64,000 nt of DNA. Source: Dimorphilus gyrociliatus. Lineage: Eukaryota; Annelida; Polychaeta; Dinophilidae. Of the stretch, positions 11,915 to 24,456 are shown in pieces; the first letter of the stretch is position 1; each line of letters opens with the position of its first letter. The notes under the pieces were generated by a model that had not been told where the DNA came from, ran no database searches, and was given only the letters and a program-made list of their open reading frames with translations. A program made the position numbers and the translations under genes. The stretch lies in contig CAJFCJ010000014.1 in the NCBI GenBank assembly GCA_904063045.1, positions 1,795,643 through 1,859,642 on the forward strand, written 5' to 3'.

Positions 11915-13392
11915 CTAACTATCTGCTTTACAGCATTTTGTCCAATCAGTTTTTGGAAATCCTTTGTAAAATATATTCCATAATACTGCAAACGCTACAA
12001 AGAGTAGATATAATACTATGGAAACCCAAAATACAACTCTTTCCCATTTTAATTTCTTTATATTCTTCATTACCGGTATACCAATTAGTAAACCGGCTAA
12101 TGCTCCTCCTAAATGGGCTGCGTAACCGACGTTCGTTGTCTCTTCCAGAAAGTATCGTTTATATACTGCAACACCAATATCCGCACCAGCTGTGTAAAAC
12201 AAAGAACAGAAAATTTATAAGATATGCAAACATACCAATAAAAAATATTGAAAAGCTATCTAAGTGAGTTAATGACAAACCTAATATTGTCCAAAAACCT
12301 AGCCGAACCGGTGCACTTAGCAGGAATTTAACCACCCCGTCCATCCAATCGTGTGTCATTTCTTTCCAATTCTAGATAAGAACAACATATTTTATTTTTA
12401 GCAGTTGTTGGAATTAACAATCGTTAATTAATTTACCATAATAACAATAGCAAAATGAGCTCCTATTAAAGCATAACAACCACCGCTGGCTCCCGCTAAA
12501 AATGTGGTTTGATCAAATACAGTATGGCACAATGACCCGGCTATAACTCCTAAGAAATAGACGATTAACATTCTCCACCATTTATGAACTAATTCCAATG
12601 GAATTCCAAGTAAAAGTTGAAAAATGAGATTGAAAATAAGATGAAGATAGCCTACGTGCATTAGCATGTAAGAAAGAAATCTCCAAGCTTCGTATCTTCT
12701 CGATGGATTAAAGATAAGAGGAGAATCAGTTGGGCAACCGGTATTTGCAGTCACTAATACGAAATGATTATTATTTATGAATATTTCACAATCAAAGAGA
12801 ATGATGTAAATGTGTTACCCGGAGTTCCTCTTTTACTCAGAATAACAGCGTAAATGATAAAGACAATTGTTTCAATAACACTTATTAAAATCATAAACAT
12901 AGGCGGAGGTTTGCAGGTGTAATGGTCGATATAACTATCTACAACGTCTTCACCGTATTCGTTGACGGCTCCTCTCGGTACAACTGTACTAATGGCTCCT
13001 CTAACTAATCTTTGAAATCTCGTTAAATGTCTTTGGCGTAATTGCATCTGTTAAATGAACAATAAACTTATCTTTTACTAAAGAAATATCATCTTTGAAC
13101 ATTACCAATCTAATAAATTCGTTATAGCTAAGATGGCCATCTCTATCGCTGTCAGCCTTTCTGATAAGTTCCCTCATTAGTTGTCTGGGAATAGAATCAT
13201 CATTTTCGAGTAGTTGTTTTCTTATTTCACTTAAAGGTATTCCCCTTGGTCCATAATTTTCAAATATAGGTTTATATTTCTAAATTTAATAAAATTGGAT
13301 AATGAAAATGGCATCTTGATTGTTTTTTTAAAGAGGTCAATTACCCCTTCGAAGTCAGGTCCGAGAGGAAAAGATTCTCCTCTTTCGTCCAT
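11915..13392 (-). CDS. RHBDL3: EF-hand rhomboid serine protease (RHBDL3-like)
   Basis: Six exons: 13392-13345, 13279-13107, 13047-12819, 12753-12437, 12371-12281, 12189-11915 (the second is one base uncertain). The product is about 377 aa. Rhomboids cleave membrane proteins within the bilayer. An EF-hand near the N-terminus (DSDRDGHLSYNEF) marks the calcium-binding subclass that includes vertebrate RHBDL3 and fly rhomboid-4. The membrane part has about seven hydrophobic segments, 'SYMLMHVGYLHLIFN' in the helix-2 region, the catalytic Ser in GASGG (about residue 240) and the partner His in 'GYAAHLGGALAG' (about 312). The order is cytosolic EF-hand domain followed by the rhomboid core, as in the family. 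Both catalytic residues are present, so it is not an iRhom pseudoprotease. The exact paralogue within the RHBDL1-3 group is less certain than the family. Confidence 0.92.
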
Positions 13393-14072
13393 CCTTAATT
13401 ATCCCTTAACAATTATTCAACAGTTGTTGTATGTACCTGTATAGAGGACAAAAAATTGGCTGACTTGAAGTAATAGGCCTAAAGACTTTTACAGTAACAG
13501 TCTAACAGATAGTATTGTGCTGGTTTTTTTTGAGTAGTTTTCACCTTTTCTGATTGATATGCAAATTTCTATAAATACAATATGCATAATTTTCATACAT
13601 ACATAAAATATGAATATTTATTAATTAATAAAATCAATCAACACAATTTTATAGCGAGTTATGGTACAGGTATTCCTGTAATTTACTTAGAATATAGTCA
13701 TGTAAACAAGGCAAAAAGAAATCTTTAATATATACCTGCTTTAAAAAACTATTGTGAAAAATATCGTAGAGATATTATGATAACGATATTTATCTACTAC
13801 AAATACCGGTTAACAATTGTTTATAAGCGTTTGACTGTCTATCGTTGCGCTGAAAAAGGCCTTAGATGATAAAACAAAACTATGCAACCAGAATAAAATC
13901 TAACTGCATGAATCATCCCGCTAGATGGCGCTATGGACAATAAAACCATACTTCTATTATTTTTAACTATGTATAAATATAATATCAAAATTTTAAGTTT
14001 ATTGAACAAGTAAACAAAGATAATGACGATGATGATGATAGTATGAATGAATTTTTACTATTTCAATTAGTC
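13393..14072. other. Gap with a CTCF-like motif
   Basis: AT-rich 680-base gap between the rhomboid promoter side and the NDUFAF1 3' end. The only distinctive item is CCGCTAGATGGCGC at 13918-13931 (see its own entry). A GA(TGA)-rich run lies at about 14020-14045. Confidence 0.55.
13918..13931 (-). promoter_or_regulatory. CTCF-like motif
   Basis: On the minus strand it reads GCGCCATCTAGCGG, which fits the insect CTCF consensus (GCGCC-A/C-C/T-CT-N-G-C/T-GG). It sits in a non-coding gap. Function is inferred only. Confidence 0.4.
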
Positions 14073-15075
14073 TTAGTATAACATATTTGTATCAACGTAG
14101 TACATTTCATAGTGGAATTCTTCTTTATGAGTTTCGTCTCGTAAGATACCAACAAAGTCTATTTCTAAATTAAATTCACCTTTAAATCTATCTGAAGCAG
14201 TAATTGCTAGATATTTAATTCTTTCTCTATCTATTTTTTGTTGTTTATCTTGTATCCGTCCTTTAGATGCTAAGAAGAATTTACTAAAAGGAATCTGATT
14301 GGGTAAAAAATAATAGAAATTTTTAAATAAATCAACTTTATTCAACTTCAAATGCTTATTTTACCTTTGCTATTTGCCAATATGGACCACCTCGTGTAAA
14401 GAGTGGGTATTGATAGACGTCATTCCATTGAATGTCGAAATATCTGTCCATTGCTAATACTAGTGAATAGGCTCTTCCATCACCACGAACTTTTAATAAT
14501 AAATGAGTGTAATCCGACCAATCATATGGTTTTTGACGTTTAAATGATTTCATATTTACAGGTGCTCTAATATTAGCATAACCTGCATTTTTTGTATGAC
14601 CATCATCTGGAACATCTATATCTAGAAAGCCTCTAAATAGCGCTGTTTCGTTTTCTGTTTTTAATATCTCAGCTTTACTTTTTCCCTCGAGTAAATCAGA
14701 GTCACATGTTACTAACCAATCCTTTACATCGTCCTCGTCGAATCTCCAAAGAACCTATTAAAAAAGAATCTTGACTGAGTAAAGAAAGTAGGGGGAACGT
14801 ATATGAAAAATTACTTCATAGTCTCCATGATTTAGAGGAAAAATATGTTTTAGTTTTAGATTGTCTTGCCACTCTTTGGCAAATTTTTTACACTCGGGAA
14901 GAATCATAGGAAGACCTTTTTTGACTGCATTCCCTAAAGTTAAGGATTGAGTTGTTTTATCCGAGTAACCTCCTTTCCTATCAGCCTCGTAAAAAGCAGT
15001 GCATCGTTGCTCCCTAGATAATCCTAAGGTAGATTTTAAAAAAGACCTTGATAATCTACGAAGAGGAGCTGTCAT
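14073..15075 (-). CDS. NDUFAF1: Complex I assembly factor CIA30 (NDUFAF1)
   Basis: Three exons: 15075-14815, 14754-14365, 14294-14073, giving 290 aa. NDUFAF1 is a mitochondrial chaperone of the MCIA assembly complex that builds the membrane arm of respiratory complex I. The CIA30 domain is unmistakable: 'DWSDYTHLLLKVRGDGR', 'YPLFTRGGPYWQIAK', then 'IPFSKFFLASKGRIQDKQ' and 'GILRDETHKEEFHYEMYYVD'. The N-terminus from the ATG at 15075 (MTAPLRRLSRSFLKSTLG) is Arg/Ser/Leu-rich without acidic residues, as expected for a mitochondrial presequence. The frame stays open upstream, but I saw no in-frame ATG there. It lies downstream of PSMB7 on the same strand, about 380 bases away. Confidence 0.93.
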
Positions 15076-15453
15076 ATTCCTATTATAGTGTAAGAGATTA
15101 GAATAATCAATTTGAAACCATGCTTGAAAGAAACTTCTGAAAAGTACCCTTGACCTTGAACATAGGTCTGCCTTAAAACGGAGTGGAGCTAAATGAACCA
15201 ACCAAAATATAATACAATTATCTTGTTTTGACTATAGAAACGCATGGATTAGAAATTTATGTTTAGTTCTTTTTATGCACTACGAACAGTAAAAAACTGA
15301 ATATTTTCTTTGAGTCGTTAAGGGGAAAACTTGATTTTGTTAAAATTTTCATAAATCTAGATTTTCCTTTTTGGCAATGAAAAAATGAAATTTAGTTAAA
15401 GAAATAAAGTATTTTATTATGAGTTATATTTCAAAATATAAACACTACAAGAG
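15076..15453. promoter_or_regulatory. Gap between PSMB7 and NDUFAF1
   Basis: Short AT-rich gap that must hold the PSMB7 3' end and the NDUFAF1 promoter. Part of it is open in the NDUFAF1 frame but has no start codon. No motif was recognised. Confidence 0.5.
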
Positions 15454-16688
15454 CTATGCGGTGTCCATTTCTTCTGTTTTCTTCTCTTTTACATCGACAA
15501 CATCAAAACTGATTTTCTTTACTTTCTCTTCCAAAATAGCTGTAGTTCCTTTAGGGTATTGATAAACACCTTGTCTCTTTCCCTTCTCGTTAGCCTGATC
15601 GAAAGGTCTTAGATAGTCTGTCCTATCTTTTGTTATAACACATAGATCCACATATGAACCTGATCCCAAATCGTTAAAAATACCAGCAGCAATTGCATCG
15701 CGTACTAGTTTCATTGCTTCTGCTCTCTCCATATCTGGCTTATAACCTAATGAAAATAGTCATGTAGTTAGGAGTTTCTATCATTGTAGATTTTTTGTTA
15801 TGTAATGTATACCTTGTTCGAAAACAGCCATTGCAGCTAAAGATCCCGAACCCATTGTTACAAATGGTAGCACAGATGAAGATCCATGAGGATAAATACA
15901 AGACAAGTGGGGTCCGGTAACATCAACACCACCAAGTACTAAGGCAGCACTGATGTGTCCTTGGTAGCGGAAAAGCATCTGACGAAGAGCTCGGTTAACT
16001 GTTGCAAAACGGACCTGGCGACCAGTGTTCAAGCGATGCAATTCCATTTGTGAAGAAACCATTTTAGTTGTCTTTTCCGTATCGGCGGCTGTACCAGCAC
16101 CGCAGCAACTAGAATATAAGAATCATAATGTACCAGAGTTGATTCAATCAGATATCATTCAAACATTTTTTCAAAATAATATGAGCGATTGTCAGGTTGT
16201 CAGATATAAAGTACGAAAAGTAATGCATTTTATACTTACTAAACATTAGGCTGGATATAGTGAATTTTTTCGCAGTTCTTTTCGGCTACGATAGTATCTT
16301 CGGTAGCTCTTGTGTCGGCACCGAGAACAACTCCATCCTAAATAAAAGAACTTTAGAACAACATCTTGGACTTAGTGCGCCAATTTACCTTAAAGATCAC
16401 TCCAGCAATGGTCGTACCAGTCTTCAGAGCCTTCGGAGCCTTTAATCCTTTACCTTCCAACAATCTATTTCTGTTTGTAATAGAGCGATATTTAGAATTT
16501 TTTTGAATAGTGCTGAGTCAGATGAGGTAAAAGAGAGTTTAACAAGCTTGATCAAAATTTTACAAACTTCACTATACCATTTAAAATAATACTTTGCTTG
16601 ATGGTTTTTCAAAATATACAATTTACCTTATACAATTGTCGAAATTGAAACCGCTTTTCGGTAACTCTTCTGCTAACGCTGCTGCCAT
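15454..16688 (-). CDS. PSMB7: 20S proteasome subunit beta type-7 (beta2, trypsin-like)
   Basis: Five exons: 16688-16627, 16470-16389, 16337-16240, 16108-15813, 15746-15454. The product is 276 aa; human PSMB7 is 277. It supplies the trypsin-like activity of the 20S core. The propeptide precedes the mature N-terminal catalytic Thr at about residue 40 ('[11 protein letters not shown]'). Other family marks: '[13 protein letters not shown]', '[15 protein letters not shown]', '[20 protein letters not shown]', '[15 protein letters not shown]', and the long C-terminal arm ('[20 protein letters not shown]') that wraps around beta3. Tyr of the YCCGAG motif is split across the 16240/16108 splice. It is head-to-head with CCDC65. 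Confidence 0.97.
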
Positions 16689-17093
16689 TTTGGGTGCTAC
16701 TACTATTTAGTTTTTGCTTATTTTCGTATATATAAAAATTATCGATATTTCAATACAGTTTAATTCCTATGAAATTTTTATTGAAATTTTGTAATTTATA
16801 AGTTTAGAGAAAGATTTTGTTTAGCATAATTTTATATTCACTGCTCCTCTGATATTTCCCTGACGACCATATAAAGCATCCTCTTGGATATATTATTTTT
16901 CTCTTAAAGTAAGATTTTAGCGTTATTATCATTATCAACAAGGGTAATTATACAGCTAGTGATGTACGACACAACCATTAACAAATCAACAAACAGTAAC
17001 ATCAATGCGGGGGAAATAATAACTATTAAAATTTTCTCACTTATATGTTTACAACCATAGTCTGTTATCTTGAAGGTTTTCAACAAAATCAAA
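16689..17093. promoter_or_regulatory. Divergent promoter gap PSMB7/CCDC65
   Basis: 405 AT-rich bases between two start codons facing outward. It presumably holds both promoters. No strong core element was recognised. Confidence 0.5.
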
Positions 17094-18885
17094 ATGGTTA
17101 AGAAAAAGACAAGGAAGGGATCATCGAGAAAGTTGAATAAAATGTCAGAAGAAGATCGAATTCTGGTTTTAGAGCAACAAAGATTAGCAGAGGAAGAAAT
17201 GAGAAAGAAAAAAGAAAACGATTTAGCGAAATTCTTAAAAGTAATTAATTCACTATTTTGAATATAAAATCCATTATTATTATTAAATATTAATAATAAA
17301 ATAGCACAAGTTAATGCAAGAAGAAAAGGCAACAAAATTTAATTTAAACAAATTGAATCATCAATGGAGAAATATTATGAGAGAGGCAAAATCAAAAGAA
17401 TTGAAAAAAGATATTGAAATACTTAGCCAAACATTCGAACGAGTTGTCGATAGAAAAGAAAGTGTTATAAAAGCTTTGGCAAAAGATCTGGAAGAGGCCG
17501 ATGAACAATATCTACTAGCTTTAAGAAAACATTTGTCAAATGTTGATAATCTAATGGATTTACAATATAAACGTATAAACAAATTGAGAGAAGAATTTGA
17601 AGATGAACAGAAAACACTGATGACTGAGTTTGATAGCGAAAGATCCCTAATTGATACAGAATTCAATCAACAGATGAGAGACTTAAACGATATACTATTT
17701 GCAATGGAAATGAATTTCAATGAACAAGAGGAATTTGCAAGGAACGAATTCCAGTCTAATATGGATGAAATAAAGAACAGAGTAAGTTATCTTCTCCTTT
17801 ACATTACTCAACTTGTAATAAATGCTAAAGAATATTATAATACATTCTATCACAGAATATTGAAGAAACTCATGCACTAAAAGCGCAATTGGATAGTGCT
17901 GGTAAAAATCTCCTCGATCAGATGCACTTGGCCATAAACAACTACAAAGAAACAACTGACGAAAGGAAGAAAGCATTTGAAGAATTGAAGAGAAAAGATG
18001 AAAATTCTGCAAGCGAAATTGATACACAAATGAGAAAAATACAAAGAATATCTGACTCAATAGCTCAATTAAAAGCAAAAATGGCTGCAAATGCAAAAGA
18101 AAGCGAAGAAGCAAATAGGGAATTGAAAGAGGTATATTTTCAATGATAGTTTTCAAGGTTATTTGCACTTTTATATATAATTATCTCTATCTTTTTAAGG
18201 AAAAGGAAATTATGGTCAGACATTTTCAAATTCTAAAGGGAAAAATGAACGAAATGAGAGGCAATCAACACGAGCGTCTTAAAGATTTGACCATACAAAG
18301 TCAGGATGCAATTTCTAAGCTTAAAGAACAATTAGCAATGGTAAATTAATAAAGCCAAACAAAACAAAGTTTGAAAGAGTATTCTATTAATTTTTAAATT
18401 AATCTTAGGGTGAAAAACTACTGAAGCAGGCTGAAATTTGTAGAAAATTAGAAACTGAGCAGGAAAAAGTTTTACCATTCTACGCTTCATCGTTGAACGA
18501 AGAAGAGAAAGAAGATATTGAAGAAGCCATGAAAGAAGAATTAAATAACGAATTTGCAGAAGTATTCCGTCTCTATCTTCCGTTAGAAGGATTTTGGAAA
18601 CGCTACAATAAATCTCTACTTGATAAATGTGCATTAGATAGAGAAAAGGCTGATCTTTCTCTAGAGAATCAACAATTAAGAACTCTTTTGAAATCATATC
18701 TTGATGGTATTTCGGTAAATGATGAAATACTATCAAACGTAAATCCCTTATTTGTTGTGAACCATAAATCAAATGTAAATATGAATGTACCAGTTAGAGA
18801 CAACCGTGTTGCAAGAAAACCCCATCAACAGCAAATTATCCATTCAAATATGGGAGGAGGAGCAGGAGGACAAATTCCAAATTAG
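17094..18885 (+). CDS. CCDC65: Dynein regulatory complex subunit 2 (CCDC65)
   Basis: Five exons: 17094-17240, 17305-17781, 17856-18131, 18200-18340, 18409-18885, giving 505 aa; human CCDC65 is about 484. DRC2 is a coiled-coil base subunit of the nexin-dynein regulatory complex that ties neighbouring outer doublets in motile cilia. The N-terminus is Lys-rich (MVKKKTRKGSSRKLNKMSEE). The hallmark 'KDIEILSQTFERVVDRKESV' is present, as are 'FEELKRKDENSASEID', 'LLKQAEICRKLETEQEKVLP', 'FWKRYNKSLLDK' and 'LKSYLDGISVNDEILSNVNP'. Almost the whole product is heptad-rich helix. A Gly-rich tail (MGGGAGGQIPN) ends it. It implies an animal with motile cilia. Confidence 0.96.
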
Positions 18886-19605
18886 ATTCTTAAATAAATC
18901 TTATATTATAATATATCTATTTAAATATTTTAATATTCATAATTTGAAAAAATGATAATAATACAAATTTTGAAAATTATACGCCACTTTTCATTCAATT
19001 TTCAATTCTCTTAATATTTATAATGTAAGAACAACAAAAAGAATAAAAAACAGTTAATTTATATAATCAACTAAAGAGGTATTTCATAGTTTAAATATAG
19101 ATATATGTAATTATTTGTTTGTTATCTATGACCACTTCCTTTTACCATGGTAATTAATTTTATGCTTGTCTTATCTTTATCATTGAAATTATTGCTTTGT
19201 CGATGTTGCTTGAGTCGAATAAGATATTAAAAGATTATTTTTTCTTGATTATGAAATATATTTTATAATTTCTTTTATTTCCTAATATGGTATTGCTATT
19301 TAAAAATTAAGTCATTGACAGATAACACAATAGCAATTGCTACGAATTTCAAGTTAAAATTATATTCTTCAAAACTAAAAAAAATACATCAGAGACCTCT
19401 AGCCGTGAGAAGAAAATATTATCTGGAGTATAAATAGCACTTTCTTAATTAGACGATTTAGAACACTGGGGCATAGGTCTCTAACAAGCATACATAATGA
19501 CTAAAAGCTATCAAATTGAGCAAATATCTGACTCTTCAACGACTAGTAATAATAATTATTAAATTTATACCAGCTTATTTTACTTATGACTTATAATCAG
19601 CAGAT
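18886..19605. promoter_or_regulatory. Gap upstream of the ABCB gene, with TATA box
   Basis: 720 AT-rich bases: the CCDC65 3' region followed by the ABCB promoter. The only core element seen is the TATA box at 19429-19437. Confidence 0.5.
19429..19437 (+). promoter_or_regulatory. TATA box of the ABCB gene
   Basis: TATAAATAG, 170-180 bases upstream of the ABCB start codon, in otherwise gene-free DNA. A start site about 30 bases downstream (near 19460) would leave a leader of about 145 bases. Confidence 0.5.
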
Positions 19606-22600
19606 ATGTACCAGAATTCTCCCATTCAGAACGACAATGAGAAACCCGTAGATACATTGGAGAAAAAGGATGAGAAAGAGGAGAAAAAGAAAGAAAAAGC
19701 CGTCTCCATCACTGAATTGGTTAGTTAGGCGAATATTAATTAAATAATATAATATGATTACCATTTCCTGTTAATATAACGTCTCTCTTTTCTAAACAGT
19801 ACCGTTACGCGACTACAAACGATAAATTAATACTCTTTTTAGGAGTATTTTGTGGTCTTGGTTCAGGTGCCTTGCAACCTGTTATGTTTCTTTTCTTTGG
19901 AGAAATGACCAATTCGTTTATGAATGTTGAACCCGTGAACGGTACAATAAGTGACGAGATGAGGGAACAACTAATGGAGAAATTAATGAAGGATATGAAA
20001 AAATTTTCTATTTATTACGTTGGTTTTGGAGCGGCTAGTTTTATATTGAGCTATGCACAATTTGCTTGTTTCCTGAGCGTTTCCTATAGAATTGCTTATA
20101 AAATTCGAGTTGCACTATTTGGTAACATAATTCATCAAGAAATTTCATGGTACGATACAAACGATACTGGAGAATTGAACACAAGATTAACAGAGTAAGA
20201 AAAGTAAAAAATTATTTTTTAGTAGAAAAAACAAAGAAAGATAAGACCTATAAAAGATCATTTACCTTATTTTATCTTTAAACCTACCTGTACTTAATGA
20301 TATAAAGAACGCTCATTTTAGATCATGTGATGAAATAGTCAGCAAATAGGATATATATGCATAGTGGGTACTTTAGATACATTAGAAAGCAGATATTTAA
20401 ATAATAATGTAGTAGTAATTATAAATTATAGAGTAATAGAATAACTAGTCAGTTTTCTTGTGAGAGTGTTTACGATATCATAACACATTACAGATATCAT
20501 AAGTAAAACGGTAGGTTATCATCTAATAGGCCTATTCATTCTTTAAGGCTTTAGCTATGTAGGATGTCAGGTTATCAATAACTTTAACTTGATATGAAAG
20601 CTGTTTTGTTGCGCAATACACTAAGTATATTTTTTTAAAGATAGGCCTTATTTGGCTTTTATTACTTGATTTAATAATTTGTTATAAATTTCTATATTAG
20701 CGATGTTAATAAAATACAAGAAGGAATTGGCGATAAAGTTGGAATGATATTTCAAAGTCTTGCAATGTTTATTGGAGGTTTCTCCATCGGATTTGCAAAA
20801 GGATGGAAATTAACGCTAGTTATTTTAGCTATAAGTCCAGTTTTAGCTATAATGGGTGGTATTACCGCAAAGGTATACATACTTATCATTAATAATTAAC
20901 TAATTTAATATTTGTTTAATAATCTACGCTAATCCATAGATTATGGGTCTTTTAACGAAAAAAGAGTTAGGGGCCTATGCAAAAGCGGGCTCAGTTGCTG
21001 AGGAGGTTATAAGTTCAATAAGAACCGTAATGGCTTTTAGCGGTCAAAAGAAGGAAATAACAAGATATGAGAAAAACTTGGTGCAAGCTAAAGATTTCGG
21101 TATTCGAAAAGGGATTATTACTGGCAGTCTTATGGGATCATTTAATGTAATCATTTTTGGTATGATGGCTTTAGCTTTTTGGTTTGGAGGTAAATTAGTT
21201 AGAGACGATAATTTCGAACCTGGAAACATCCTTACCGTTTTCTTTGCGGTTGTCATAGCAGCTTTTTCACTTGGAATGCTGGTAAGAAATTTTTTTCATT
21301 TAGTTATTTAAACGATAAACTGAAATTTACACAATGTACTCTATAAAACACAGGGGCCCAATATTGAAGCTTTAACGACAGCGAGAGGAGCGGCTTATGT
21401 TGTCTTTGATCTAATTGATAGACAGTCAAAAATTAATAGTGATTCTACTGTTGGGTCAAAGCCAAAAATTTATGGCAATATTGAATTTCGAGATGTAAAA
21501 TTTAAATATCCATCGCGTCCTGATGTTCAAGTCCTAAATGGAATTAATATTAAGGTTGAACCTGGTAAAACGTTAGCTTTTGTTGGTAGTAGTGGCTGTG
21601 GTAAATCGACGACTGTGCAATTAATTCAACGTTTCTACGATTGTGAAGAGGGGCAAATTTTAATTGATGGCACAGATATAAAAGAAATAAACGTTGAATG
21701 GCTGAGAAAAAATATAGGTGTCGTTTCTCAAGAACCAATTTTATTTGATTGCTCTATTGAAGAAAATATACGATTGGGAAGAGATGACGTCACTGAAGAA
21801 GAAATTAGAAAAGCTGCTAAAGATGCAAATGCCTATGATTTCATTAAAAAACTTCCAAAGCAATTTAATACTTTAGTAGGAGAAAGAGGCGCTCAGTTAT
21901 CTGGCGGTCAGAAGCAGAGAATAGCTATAGCTAGAGCACTTGTTCGTCAACCAGTTATTCTACTGTTAGATGAAGCCACATCGGCGTTAGATATGGAGAG
22001 TGAAGCTGTTGTGCAAGATGCCTTAAATAAAGCTTCTGCCGGTAGAACGACTATTGTCATTGCTCATAGATTATCAACGATTAAGACAGCTAACAGGATA
22101 TGTGCTTTTGAAGGTGGTAGAATTGTTGAAGAAGGAACTCATTCAGAATTGATGGAAATGGAGGATGGAATATATCACAAATTAGTATCAACTCAGCAAA
22201 ACAAAACAGATGAACAAGTATGTGTATTTTTTTTCCTTGTTGTACAAATCTTAATTAAATGGTTCGTAATAGGAAGAAGAAACAGTTTCTCTCGATAGTT
22301 ACTCTCACGAAAAACGTAGACGATTTAGCAGCATAAGTACTATTAGTGGAGGCAGTACGAGAATGAAACATCCAACGTCCCTTCTCTCCTATGGTAGTGT
22401 AACACCAAGCATGCACGATGCTCAAAAGTTGGAAACAACGGATGAAGAGGAGTTAGGATCACCTTCTCTAGGTAGGATTTTCAGACTGAATTCTCCTGAA
22501 ATTAATTGGATTATTTTGGGTTGTGTTGGAGCTCTTGGTGTTGGTTCTGTTCAACCTGCGTTCGCTGTGATATTCGGAGATATTCTTAAAGTACTTACAA

Positions 22601-24456
22601 AGCCTAAGGATCAACAAGCTAAAGACATTGCTTTCTATTGTGGAATGTTTGTTGTCATGGGAGTTGGATCGGGTATTATGAAATTTTTGCAAGACTCTGC
22701 CCTAGGGGTCTCCGGTGGACGCTTAACAATGAGACTGAGAAAATTAACTTTCACCGCCTTTATGAAACAGGATATACCCTATTACGATAAACCTCAAAAT
22801 TCGACTGGAGCATTGACCACAAGACTTGCAACCGATGCCTCAGCAGTACAGGGAGCAACTGGATCTCGTTTAGGTATAATAATTCAAAGTTTTGGCACAT
22901 TAGGAATTGGTATTATTCTCGGTTTCGTGTATAATTGGAAATTAACTTTAGTCCTTCTGGCATTTGTCCCTTTCCTCATTCTTGGAGGTTCTATGGAAAT
23001 GGTTGTAATGATGGGAATACAAGGAAAATCTAATAAAAATTTAGAAGAAGCCGGCAAAATATCAACTCAATGTATAGAAAATATTCGTACAGTCGCTCAA
23101 TTATGTAAAGAGAAGTACTTTAAGAGGGTTTACTACAATTTCCTTGGATTGAATCACAAGAGCAAAGTAATTTGTAATTGTTATTCTCTTTAATTTTAGA
23201 TAAATAATCGGTTGTATTGCATTTTTACAGATGAAAAAAATCCATTTAATTGGCTTAGGTTTTGGTCTTAGTCAATCAGTTTTCTTCTTCGCCTTTGCTG
23301 CTTGTTTTACGTTTGGAGCACATCTCATTAAGGTAGACGGAGAAAATTTTCAGAATGTATTCAAAGTATTCTCTGCTGTTGCTTTCGGTGCTCAAGCTAT
23401 TGGTGAAGTTGCGTCATTTGCTCCGAATTATGGAAAAGCTAAAGTGGCTGCTGCTAGGCTATTTAAGCTATTTGACAGAGTGCCGGGTATTGATAGCTTC
23501 TCACCAGATGGCATGCGACCTAAGGAAACTAACGGTGTTGTTGAATTCAAGGCTGTTCGATTTAATTATCCAACAAGACCTGATTTGCCCGTATTAAGGG
23601 GTTTAAATATAAAAGTGGAGACCGGTCAAACTTTAGCTTTGGTCGGCAGTAGTGGATGCGGTAAAAGTACAACAATTTCCCTACTCGAAAGATTCTATAA
23701 TCCACTATCTGGTTCTGTGGTAAGTTATTGCAGAAAGAAAGACATTTTTACCGAACCATTGTTAAAAATGTTGATAATTTTTAGACTATAGACGGTTTAG
23801 AAATCAGTTCGCTTAATATCGAATGGGCCAGACAACAAATGGGTTTAGTCCAACAAGAGCCAATACTCTTCGATTGTACAATTGGTGAAAATATAGCTTA
23901 TGGGGATAATTCGAGAGTAGTTAGTCAGAATGAAATTATAGAAGCTGCTCAAAAGGCGAATATTCACAATTTCATATGTTCTCTACCAAATGTATGATAA
24001 AATTTTCATTTCTATAAGATTTTTCAAATATTTCTCAATGTCCTAAAGGGTTACGAAACACCTGTTGGAGATAAAGGTACTCAATTGTCAGGTGGCCAAA
24101 AGCAGCGCGTGGCTATAGCTAGAGCCTTAATTAGAGATCCAAAAATATTGTAAGTTTTGCTGTTTCTTTGTCTATCTATCGCTTTTACAATCTATTACCT
24201 AACATTTAGATTGCTTGACGAAGCAACGTCTGCTCTAGATACCGAAAGTGAAGCGGTTGTACAAGAAGCGTTAGATAGAGCTCGAGAAGGTCGAACTTGC
24301 ATAACAATCGCTCATCGCCTTAGTACCATAAAGAATGCTGATGTAATTGTTGTTATATCTGAAGGAAAAGTTTCAGAAATCGGAACACATCAAGAGTTAA
24401 TGGATGCACAAAAATTTTATTACAAACTTGTACAAACTCAACAGAGACCTCACTAA
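19606..24456 (+). CDS. ABCB1: P-glycoprotein-type ABC transporter, subfamily B (full transporter)
   Basis: Ten exons: 19606-19719, 19800-20194, 20701-20872, 20940-21281, 21354-22217, 22273-23166, 23231-23719, 23785-23991, 24049-24149, 24210-24456. The product is 1274 aa, the usual size for MDR/P-glycoprotein. It is an ATP-driven efflux pump of the plasma membrane. Order: Lys/Glu-rich cytosolic tail, six-helix domain 1, nucleotide-binding domain 1, charged linker, six-helix domain 2, nucleotide-binding domain 2. Both ATP sites look intact: Walker [10 protein letters not shown] (about residues 420 and 1066), signature LSGGQKQR, Walker B '[11 protein letters not shown]', and the switch His in 'IAHRLSTIK'. 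The linker has a basic-Ser stretch ([15 protein letters not shown]) resembling the phosphorylated linker of P-glycoprotein. The second intron (506 bases) is far longer than the others. The orthologue could be any member of an expanded ABCB1/4/11 group. Confidence 0.95.
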
